A stretch of DNA of 5,184 nucleotides from Syntrophomonadaceae bacterium (GTDB lineage: Bacteria; Bacillota; Dethiobacteria; DTU022; UBA8154), in contig SKTJ01000286.1 of the NCBI GenBank assembly GCA_007122565.1, forward strand, positions 1 through 5,184, read 5' to 3'. Positions 1 through 5,108 of the stretch are shown here, one piece after another. Numbering within the stretch: position 1 is the stretch's first letter; each line of letters starts with the position of its first letter. The notes below the pieces were generated by a model. It did no database searches and was not told where the DNA came from. It saw only the letters and a list, made by a program, of their open reading frames with translations. Made by a program: the position numbers and the translations under genes.

Positions 1-94
1 CATCAGGGGGATGGCTCAAACAATTGAAGACTTGCTTTACTTTATTCTTTGCCCCTGATCTTGATACGGTGAATTACTAAAACGGCGCTGGGAG
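1..94. other. Upstream region with short frame tails, no confirmed gene
   Basis: No gene can be confirmed here. One + frame is open from the left edge to a TGA at 56-58 and would give a tail ending in IRGMAQTIEDLLYFILCP; another is open to a TAA at 78-80. Either could be the last codons of a gene entering from the left, but neither tail is recognisable. The stretch also holds an 8-bp inverted repeat, ATCAGGGG at 2-9 and CCCCTGAT at 52-59, separated by 42 nt. The loop is too long and there is no T-run, so it is not a convincing terminator. No clear promoter for the following cwlD gene could be picked out. Confidence 0.3.
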
Positions 95-97
95 GTG
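91..97 (+). promoter_or_regulatory. Shine-Dalgarno overlapping the annotated cwlD start
   Basis: GGAGGTG is a near-perfect match to the 16S rRNA anti-Shine-Dalgarno sequence, but its last three bases are the only standard start codon (GTG at 95) in this part of the frame. The frame is closed upstream by TGA at 62-64, with no ATG, GTG or TTG between. If this is the working ribosome binding site, the best-spaced codon is ATC at 104, 6 nt downstream, with ATA at 110 and ATT at 116 as further non-standard candidates. Confidence 0.5.
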
Positions 98-814
98 CCT
101 GGTATCAATATATTTATTGCTTTTAAATTACCACTAAAGCAATTATTTTTATTATCAGCCCTGCTTGTTGCGGCTCTGCTTTTTGCATGGCATTATTTCG
201 TACCTCCCCGTATTGTGCCGGCCCAGGCCGTCCTCCCGTTGGCCGGTTTGGTAATTGCCGTTGATCCAGGGCATGGGGGGTATGATCCTGGATGTACCAG
301 TAATGGCCTTCTGGAAAAGGATGTAGTGCTGGAAATCGCTCTTTACCTGCGGGATTACCTGCAGCAGGGCGGGGCCCGGGTGATTATGACCCGGGAAGAG
401 GATAAGGATTTCCTCTTACCTGCAGCCGGTCCCAAAAAACGCCTCGATTTCAGCAATCGCCTGAAGATCGTGGAAGATGGGGGTGCTGATTTAATAGTAA
501 GCATCCATGCCAATTACATTTCTTCCCCCCGCTGGCGCGGCTCCCAGGCATTCTTCCAGGATGGCTGCAACGAGGGGAAAAATATAGCTGAATCAATCCA
601 GGCTGAACTAACCCGCGTGCTTCAGAATACGGATCGTCTTGCACGCAGCGGTAATTACTATATGTTACGCGAAAGCAGTATGCCCGGGGCAGTGGTGGAA
701 GTGGGTTTTTTCTCCAATCCTCAGGAAGCGGCACTCCTGGGAAGAGCTGATTACCAGAAGAAGATGGCCTGGGCTATCTATCTTGGGATAATCAACTCTC
801 TTTCAACTTCCTAA
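95..814 (+). CDS. cwlD: N-acetylmuramoyl-L-alanine amidase CwlD (spore cortex)
   Basis: Zinc-dependent amidase of the Amidase_3 family. CwlD removes the peptide side chain from muramic acid in spore peptidoglycan, the step before PdaA deacetylation that gives muramic-delta-lactam, the mark recognised by germination lytic enzymes. The 239-residue length fits CwlD. An N-terminal hydrophobic segment (about residues 12-33) acts as signal or membrane anchor, with the catalytic domain following from about residue 50. Visible motifs are DPGHGG (zinc ligand His60), LLEKD (zinc ligand Glu74), MTRE (98-101), SIHAN (zinc ligand His138) and VVEVGFFSN (catalytic Glu202). The order and spacing match Bacillus subtilis CwlD as I recall it, including PLxG before the first motif, LLEKDVxLE and the EAxLLGxxxYQ stretch near the C-terminus. 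The GTG start is the only standard one available, but it is fused to the Shine-Dalgarno sequence, so the exact N-terminus is uncertain by a few residues. A terminator-like hairpin follows, suggesting a transcript separate from the next gene. Sporulation sigma control is expected from the family, but no clear promoter is visible. Confidence 0.9.
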   Translation: MPGINIFIAFKLPLKQLFLLSALLVAALLFAWHYFVPPRIVPAQAVLPLAGLVIAVDPGHGGYDPGCTSNGLLEKDVVLEIALYLRDYLQQGGARVIMTREEDKDFLLPAAGPKKRLDFSNRLKIVEDGGADLIVSIHANYISSPRWRGSQAFFQDGCNEGKNIAESIQAELTRVLQNTDRLARSGNYYMLRESSMPGAVVEVGFFSNPQEAALLGRADYQKKMAWAIYLGIINSLSTS

Positions 815-840
815 AGGACGCCATTTGCCCTATTTTTTTT
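815..840 (+). terminator. Probable intrinsic terminator after cwlD
   Basis: Directly after the cwlD stop, AGG (815-817) and GC (820-821) can pair with GC (827-828) and CCT (829-831), giving a 5-bp stem with a 2-nt bulge (AC) and a CATTT loop. A run of eight T (833-840) follows after one A. The stem is short and weak, but the position and U-tract are right for Rho-independent termination, perhaps partial. Confidence 0.45.
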
Positions 841-852
841 ACAAGGCTTGTA
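840..852. promoter_or_regulatory. 13-bp palindrome, possible operator
   Basis: TACAAG-G-CTTGTA is a perfect inverted repeat of two 6-bp arms around one central base. It lies immediately after the T-run that ends cwlD and 75 bp before the acyl-CoA synthetase-like gene. The form suits a dimeric repressor site, but no regulator gene is in the window and no known operator consensus is recognised. It could also extend the terminator structure or be chance. Confidence 0.25.
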
Positions 853-870
853 GGAATTCTTTACCCCTTT

Positions 871-892
871 GGAGAAGTAATGGAGATGTAAT
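871..892 (+). repeat. Tandem 11-bp direct repeat
   Basis: Two adjacent copies, GGAGAAGTAAT (871-881) and GGAGATGTAAT (882-892), are identical at 10 of 11 positions. The period is about one helical turn, so a protein binding both copies would see them on the same DNA face. The repeat lies 36-57 bp before the acyl-CoA synthetase-like start, in the region expected for its promoter or leader. Confidence 0.6.
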
Positions 893-922
893 CTATAAAT
901 AAGAACATGCGCTAGCCTGAAC

Positions 923-927
923 GGAGG
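923..927 (+). promoter_or_regulatory. Shine-Dalgarno abutting the acyl-CoA synthetase start
   Basis: GGAGG sits directly against ATG at 928 with no spacer. The second ATG (931) is 3 nt away and an in-frame TTG (937) is 9 nt away. On spacing alone, TTG 937 or ATG 931 would be better used than ATG 928. The difference is at most three residues outside any domain. Confidence 0.5.
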
Positions 928-2619
928 ATGATGGGTTTGGAAGAGATTAAAGAGATAATGTGGACAACCAACTATGAGGAAGGGGTCAAAACATCCCTGC
1001 AATATCCGGAAGTAAATGTCTTTTACCTGCTTGAGCGTACGGCGCGCCGCTATCCGCGCCGCGTGGCCACTTATTACGGTGGCTCCACCATGTCTTACAG
1101 CGACCTTTACGGCCATGTCAATAAATTTGCTGCCGCCCTGGCCGGGTTAGGTATAAAAAAAGGAGACCGGGTGGGAGTCTTTCTGCCCAACACTCCCCAG
1201 GCTATGATCAGCTATTACGCCCTGATGCGCCTTGGGGCTATTGCCGTCATGATTAACCCCCTCAATGTGGAACGGGAACTGCGTTTCCTGCTACGGGACG
1301 CAGGAATTAAAGACCTGATCGTACTCGACACTCTTTACCGGCGGGTTATGAATATTAAGGATAAAATCGAACTGAACAACCTGATCGTTACCGGCAATCA
1401 CGATTTTCTTTCCTTCCCCCATAACATCCTTTATCCAATTAAAGAACGGAGCAAGGGCCGGGCTCCCGATATCCCTTATCACCATAAGGGGATCCATTCC
1501 TTTAAAAAGCTGCTCCACAGTGCACCTGACACCCCTCCCGACGTAGAGCTAAACCCACGGGAGGATGTGGCGATTCTCCAGTACACGGGGGGCATGACGG
1601 GGACACCAAAAGGGACCATGCTCACCCACTACAACCTGGTGGCCAGCACCATCCAGTTTCGCGAGTGGTTTTCCACCATGCAGGACGGGGAGGAACGTAT
1701 CATGGCAGTGCTGCCTATGGCCGCTATCTACGCCATCACCTGCGTGTTCAATTTCGGTGTTTATATCGGTGCCAGCCTCGTGTTGGTGCCCCGTTTCAAC
1801 GTAGATAGAATCCTCAAGCTAATTGCCAAAACCAGGCCCACCTTTTTCGCAGGCGTTCCCACCATGTACGTTGCCTTCAACAACCACCCCGATGTGAAGA
1901 AATACGACCTTTCTTCCGTCAACTACTGGACTTCAGGTGCCGCTCCACTACCCATGGACGTGATGGAACGCTTTGAATACCTTACGGGCAAACGGCTGAT
2001 CGAAGGATACGGACTGGCGGAGGCCGCCCCTACCCATTTCAACACAGTGCAGGGGCGCAGAAAAGTAGGCAGCATCGGCTTGCCCGTTCCGGACACGAAA
2101 TCAAAAATTATAGACTTAGAGGAGCCCGATCGGGAACTTGGCGTCAAAGATGTAGGCGAACTCTTAATCTCCGGCCCCCAGGTGATGAAGGGTTATTGGA
2201 ACAAGCCGGAAGAGACGGAATTGGTTATCAAGGACGGCTGGTTACACACCGGTGATGTTGCAGAGATGGACGAAGACGGCTTTTTCTATATCATTAACCG
2301 TAAAAAGGATATGATTATCTGCGGGGGGTACAATATATATCCAAAGGAAGTGGAGGCAATTCTGCATCGCCACCCCAAGATTAAGGAAGCGATTATTGTT
2401 GGTGTACCGGATGATTACTACGGCGAGATCGCTAAGGCTTATATCTTCTGCAAAGGTGACAAAGGCATGTTTGAGGATGAGATCCTGGATTTCTGCCTGA
2501 ATAAGCTTGCCTCCTACAAGATTCCCAAGGTATTCGAGATCCGCAAATTGCCGCGTCGGAATCTGCGGGGTGCGGCACTAAGGCGTTACCTCATAGAGGA
2601 GAGCAAGAAGAAGAGATAG
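928..2619 (+). CDS. AMP-forming acyl-CoA synthetase-like protein with degenerate catalytic motifs
   Basis: Member of the ANL (adenylate-forming) superfamily, closest in layout to long-chain fatty acid-CoA ligases, which activate fatty acids with ATP and CoA. It has 563 residues, a normal length, with the large N-terminal AMP-binding domain to about residue 455 and the small C-terminal domain from there. Seen: P-loop YTGGMTGTPKG (219-229), PTMYVAF (311-317), SGAAPLP (336-342), YGLAEAAP (361-368), LHTGDVAEMDEDGFFY (439-454), NRKKDMIICGGYNIYPKEVE (457-476). Several normally conserved positions are changed: Met223 in the P-loop for Thr/Ser; MAAIYA (264-269) where FFHxYG is usual; Ala364 in the YGxTE motif; and LPRRNLRGAALRR (541-553), where the family has a PKxxxGKxLRR-type sequence, so the catalytic lysine is absent. 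There is no lysine at all between Lys540 and Lys560. The CoA-side loop (ICGGYNIYP) and TGD are intact. The frame is undamaged, so this is not an obvious pseudogene. Full adenylating activity is doubtful; a changed reaction, a half-reaction or a binding role is possible. An alternative start is ATG 958. Confidence 0.85.
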   Translation: MMGLEEIKEIMWTTNYEEGVKTSLQYPEVNVFYLLERTARRYPRRVATYYGGSTMSYSDLYGHVNKFAAALAGLGIKKGDRVGVFLPNTPQAMISYYALMRLGAIAVMINPLNVERELRFLLRDAGIKDLIVLDTLYRRVMNIKDKIELNNLIVTGNHDFLSFPHNILYPIKERSKGRAPDIPYHHKGIHSFKKLLHSAPDTPPDVELNPREDVAILQYTGGMTGTPKGTMLTHYNLVASTIQFREWFSTMQDGEERIMAVLPMAAIYAITCVFNFGVYIGASLVLVPRFNVDRILKLIAKTRPTFFAGVPTMYVAFNNHPDVKKYDLSSVNYWTSGAAPLPMDVMERFEYLTGKRLIEGYGLAEAAPTHFNTVQGRRKVGSIGLPVPDTKSKIIDLEEPDRELGVKDVGELLISGPQVMKGYWNKPEETELVIKDGWLHTGDVAEMDEDGFFYIINRKKDMIICGGYNIYPKEVEAILHRHPKIKEAIIVGVPDDYYGEIAKAYIFCKGDKGMFEDEILDFCLNKLASYKIPKVFEIRKLPRRNLRGAALRRYLIEESKKKR

Positions 2620-2668
2620 TAAAATAAGAAGTTATATTTTGGAGCATTCTGACTATCTAAGAAAAGGT

Positions 2669-2673
2669 GGAGG
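2669..2673 (+). promoter_or_regulatory. Shine-Dalgarno fixing the LigB-like start
   Basis: GGAGG within GGTGGAGGG (2666-2674) is 7 nt before ATG 2681. This favours that start over the upstream in-frame TTG at 2639, which has no comparable site and would add 14 residues that do not look like the family. Confidence 0.75.
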
Positions 2674-2680
2674 GAATTGG

Positions 2681-3499
2681 ATGAGTCTGGTATTGGCTGG
2701 CATTGCGCCTCACCCACCCCTGCTCATACCGGAGATTGGGCGGGGAGAGCTGGGAAAAGTGAAGCAGACGCGGCAGGCATTGCAGAGCCTTTCCCGAGAG
2801 ATAGCTGCCGCCCGTCCGGATACGGTGATCATCATTACTCCCCATGGTCCTCTATTAAAGGATATGCCTGTGATCATGGCCGGTGAGGAGCTCCGGGGGG
2901 ATTTTGCCCCTTTCAATGCCCCTGGTGTGAAAGTGAGGGCTTCCATTGACGGGGAGCTAGCCGGAGCTATTGCCCTTGCTGCCCGGAACCGGGGAATCGA
3001 GGTCATGTTTGAAAACGAAGCCGGGGAAATGCTGGACCATGGCGTAAGTGTTCCCCTTTATTATTTGCAGCAGGCGGGGACTGCCCGGCAGTGTGTGGCC
3101 GTTACTTTTGCCTTCCTTTCTTACCACGAACTTTTTCGTTTTGGTGAGGCTGTGCAGGAAGCTGCAGTCTCAACTGGCCGGCGTACTGCGGTGGTGGCAA
3201 GCAGTGATCTCTCCCATCGCCTTATTCCCGGTGCACCGTCGGGCTACAATCCCCGCGGGCGGGAGTTTGATGAACTGCTTGCAGAGCACCTGGAACACTA
3301 CCGTGTGCCCGAAATACTAACCATGGATGAGGATCTTATAGCGGCTGCGGGAGAATGCGGGCTCCGTTCCATTGCCGTGATGCTGGGCTGCCTCTCCGGG
3401 CTATCCGTGAAACCACAGGTTCTGTCATATGAGGGGCCCTTTGGTGTGGGATACCTGGTGGCCCTCTTTACGCCGCAGGCCGGGGGAGAGATTGATTAA
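2681..3499 (+). CDS. LigB-like class III extradiol dioxygenase-fold protein of the AmmeMemoRadiSam group
   Basis: A 272-residue protein of the class III extradiol dioxygenase subunit B fold (LigB family), the type usually found as the N-terminal half of AMMECR1 fusion proteins. The N-terminus GIAPHPPLLIPEIG (residues 7-20) is the family signature. Candidate metal or active-site residues are His11, His55 (TPHGP), His120 (LDHGVSVPL), His179 (SSDLSH) and Glu251 (SYEGPFGVGY); their assignment rests on analogy with LigB, where two His and one Glu bind iron. All look intact, so metal binding is likely. True catechol cleavage is not implied: MEMO1, a relative with the same fold, has no established ring-cleaving reaction. 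No signal peptide or membrane segment is seen, so it should be cytoplasmic. The AMMECR1 gene begins 1 nt after its stop and the radical SAM gene follows, so the three are almost certainly one operon and one pathway. It is distinct from canonical MEMO1 (protein B), whose typical N-terminal sequence is absent. The preceding gene ends 61 nt upstream with no terminator seen. Confidence 0.85.
   Translation: MSLVLAGIAPHPPLLIPEIGRGELGKVKQTRQALQSLSREIAAARPDTVIIITPHGPLLKDMPVIMAGEELRGDFAPFNAPGVKVRASIDGELAGAIALAARNRGIEVMFENEAGEMLDHGVSVPLYYLQQAGTARQCVAVTFAFLSYHELFRFGEAVQEAAVSTGRRTAVVASSDLSHRLIPGAPSGYNPRGREFDELLAEHLEHYRVPEILTMDEDLIAAAGECGLRSIAVMLGCLSGLSVKPQVLSYEGPFGVGYLVALFTPQAGGEID
3482..3490 (+). promoter_or_regulatory. 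Shine-Dalgarno for the AMMECR1 gene inside the LigB-like gene
   Basis: GGGGGAGAG in the last codons of the LigB-like gene lies 10 nt before ATG 3501. This supports independent initiation, or termination-reinitiation, at the AMMECR1 gene rather than a frameshift that broke a fused gene. Confidence 0.6.
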
Positions 3500-3500
3500 T

Positions 3501-4028
3501 ATGACCGGCAGTGAGGAAAAACATAGTATTTACACACGCATCGCCCGTCGTGCTTTGGAAAACAATATTAAGGGACGCACCAGACTGGATATACCGGAGG
3601 AACTCCCCCCGGGACTGACGCGGCCGGGTGCTGCTTTTGTGTCTTTGAAAAAAAAGGGTAATCTGCGGGGCTGTATCGGCACTATCCAGCCACTGCAGGA
3701 AAACTTAGCGGCGGAGATTGCCGAAAATGCCCTTGGCGCAGCCCTGCGGGATCCCCGCTTTCCACCGGTAACGGCAACGGAACTGGACGAACTGGATATC
3801 AGTGTGGATGTGCTCAGCGATCCGGAGAAGGTGGAGGACATCTCCATCCTCGATCCCCGACGTTACGGAGTGATAGTGCGTACAGGCATGCGCAGCGGCC
3901 TTTTGCTACCGGCCCTGGAAGGGGTCGACACGGTGGAGCAGCAACTGGAGATTGCCCGGCGCAAGGCCAATATTTACGACGATGAACCGGCAGAGATCTA
4001 CCGGTTTGAAGTAAAAAGGTATTATTAA
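3501..4028 (+). CDS. amrA: AmmeMemoRadiSam system protein A (AMMECR1 domain)
   Basis: A 175-residue single-domain AMMECR1 protein, the bacterial relative of the human AMMECR1 product. The family's reaction is unknown; the domain is small, soluble and probably cytoplasmic. The hallmark LRGCIGT is at residues 55-61, including Cys58, the obvious candidate for a functional residue. Other conserved stretches are AAFVSLKKKGN (44-54), ALRDPRFPPV (81-90), LDELDISVDVLS (95-106), GLLLPALEGV (133-142) and QLEIARRKANI (148-158), ending in the typical RFEVKRYY. The length fits a stand-alone domain. ATG 3501 was chosen because of the upstream purine-rich site and because the frame extension back to 3429 overlaps the LigB-like gene and lacks family sequence. 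In many bacteria this domain is the C-terminal half of a LigB-AMMECR1 fusion; here it is separate, with a 1-nt gap, implying tight co-translation. The radical SAM gene follows after 50 nt. Confidence 0.93.
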   Translation: MTGSEEKHSIYTRIARRALENNIKGRTRLDIPEELPPGLTRPGAAFVSLKKKGNLRGCIGTIQPLQENLAAEIAENALGAALRDPRFPPVTATELDELDISVDVLSDPEKVEDISILDPRRYGVIVRTGMRSGLLLPALEGVDTVEQQLEIARRKANIYDDEPAEIYRFEVKRYY

Positions 4029-4032
4029 AACA

Positions 4033-4047
4033 GAAGTCAGGAGTCAG
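4033..4047 (+). repeat. Short GTCAG tandem repeat in the amrA-amrS gap
   Basis: GAAGTCAG (4033-4040) is followed directly by GAGTCAG (4041-4047), two near-copies of a 7-8 bp unit, and then by AAT. Short purine-rich heptad runs of this sort can be dispersed intergenic repeats in some Clostridia. Only two units are here, so this may be a remnant or chance. Confidence 0.35.
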
Positions 4048-4062
4048 AATAAAACCCTGGCG

Positions 4063-4068
4063 AAGGAG
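4063..4068 (+). promoter_or_regulatory. Shine-Dalgarno of amrS
   Basis: AAGGAG ends 10 nt before ATG 4079. It is the only strong site in the 50-nt gap and supports the ATG start, which places the first cysteine motif at the expected distance from the N-terminus. Confidence 0.6.
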
Positions 4069-4078
4069 CTAGGATTGG

Positions 4079-5098
4079 ATGCGCGAAGCCCTTTACTACT
4101 GTACTGAAGGACCCCTGGTCCGCTGTGAACTCTGTCCCCGGGAGTGCAGGCTGGAGGAGGGACAGGTGGGTGCCTGCGGCGTGCGCCGCGCCGAATCGGA
4201 AAAACTGCTAACCCTCAATTATAACCGCTGTGCCTCCCTTGCTGTGGACCCCATCGAAAAAAAACCTCTCTACCACTTTTATCCCGGTTGGCCGATCCTC
4301 TCTGCCGGAACATTTGGCTGCAACCTCCATTGCTCATTCTGCCAGAATTGGTCCCTGGTCCACGGGGAAAACCGGCCCGCGGAAAACATCAGTGCCGCCG
4401 CACTTTTGCAGATCCTTAAGGATCGGGAGCCGGGGGAGCAGCTTGGTGTGGCCTACACATATAACGAACCCTCCGTATGGTATGAATTTGTCCACGAATC
4501 ATCCCGCCTCCTGCACGAGCATGGCTTCAAAAACGTCCTCGTGAGCAACGGCATGATAAACGCCAAACCGCTGGCCGAACTGCTGCCCTATATCCATGGC
4601 ATGAACATAGACGTAAAAGCCTTCAGCGACGCATTCTACCGCCGCTACTGTCGGGGTACGGGCCTGGATGCAGTACGGCGCACGGTAGAGCAGGCACAGC
4701 AACACTGTCACGTGGAACTAACCTACCTGATCATTCCCTCCCTCAACGACAGCGCGGCGGAGATCGAAGAATTCGTCGCCTGGGTCGCCTCCCTCGACCG
4801 GGATATCCCGGTGCATTTCAGCAGATATTACCCCCAGTATCGCCTCCAGTTGCCCCCCACCCCTGTGGAAACCATGGAGCGGGCCTGGGAAACGGCGCGG
4901 CAGAAGCTTTCTTACGTCTACCTGGGCAATCTTCCGGACAACCGGCATAGTAATACATACTGCCCGGTCTGTGACCAATTATTGATTGAGCGCCGGAGCT
5001 ACGGTATCAGGAAGTGTGATCTAATGGGGAAGAATTGCCGTGCTTGTGGTAATACAATCCACCTAACAGGGCATATTTATGGAGAGGGGTGTGAATAG
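4079..5098 (+). CDS. amrS: AmmeMemoRadiSam system radical SAM enzyme
   Basis: Radical SAM enzyme related to pyruvate formate-lyase activating enzymes, the third member of the AmmeMemoRadiSam set. Its substrate is unknown. The 339-residue length is normal. The N-terminal CxxCPxxC motif (Cys16, Cys19, Cys23) and Cys33 in GACGVR form a typical extra cysteine region. The radical SAM CX3CX2C motif is Cys81, Cys85 and Cys88 in GTFGCNLHCSFCQNW, which should hold the 4Fe-4S cluster that cleaves S-adenosylmethionine. YTYNEPSVWYEF (126-137), VLVSNGMI (153-160), MNIDVKAF (175-182) and HFSRYYPQY (246-254) match the TIM-barrel landmarks of the family. The C-terminus has a zinc-ribbon-like pair, CPVC (295-298) and CRAC (320-323), with an additional Cys313 between them. 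All expected ligands are present, so the enzyme looks active, oxygen-sensitive and cytoplasmic. The gene is last of the recognisable three-gene unit with the LigB-like and AMMECR1 genes, whose products are its likely partners or substrates. No terminator is seen after it. Confidence 0.95.
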   Translation: MREALYYCTEGPLVRCELCPRECRLEEGQVGACGVRRAESEKLLTLNYNRCASLAVDPIEKKPLYHFYPGWPILSAGTFGCNLHCSFCQNWSLVHGENRPAENISAAALLQILKDREPGEQLGVAYTYNEPSVWYEFVHESSRLLHEHGFKNVLVSNGMINAKPLAELLPYIHGMNIDVKAFSDAFYRRYCRGTGLDAVRRTVEQAQQHCHVELTYLIIPSLNDSAAEIEEFVAWVASLDRDIPVHFSRYYPQYRLQLPPTPVETMERAWETARQKLSYVYLGNLPDNRHSNTYCPVCDQLLIERRSYGIRKCDLMGKNCRACGNTIHLTGHIYGEGCE

Positions 5099-5108
5099 TT
5101 AGGGGGGG

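Noticed and set aside
42..70. Possible sporulation-sigma promoter before cwlD (GATACGGT as a -10)
   Set aside because: The match to the sigma-E -10 is partial and no acceptable -35 is found at the right spacing, so it is not reported as a promoter.
450..734. Minus-strand open frame inside cwlD
   Set aside because: It lies entirely over well-conserved amidase motifs on the other strand; its Pro- and Arg-rich sequence has no recognisable domain.
860..899. Possible sigma-A promoter before the synthetase-like gene (TTTACC at 860 with TGTAAT at 887, or TTGGAG at 869 with TATAAA at 894)
   Set aside because: Spacers are 21 and 19 nt and the -35 matches are poor; neither pair is convincing.
811..1116. 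Minus-strand open frame of about 100 codons covering the cwlD-synthetase gap
   Set aside because: It mostly mirrors the 5' part of the synthetase-like gene, resembles no protein family, and runs through the T-run and repeat region with composition unlike a real protein.
2530..2600. Frameshift as the cause of the missing A10 lysine
   Set aside because: The LRR-YL sequence after the motif is in the expected frame and the other frames give no GK at this position, so a local indel does not restore the motif.
2681..3499. Reading the gene as a true ring-cleaving aromatic dioxygenase
   Set aside because: No aromatic catabolism genes surround it, while AMMECR1 and radical SAM genes do; the fold assignment is kept but not the catabolic role.
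3429..3500. Longer AMMECR1 protein starting upstream at 3429
   Set aside because: The added 24 residues are out-of-frame translation of the LigB-like C-terminus and show no family similarity; ATG 3501 has its own ribosome binding site.
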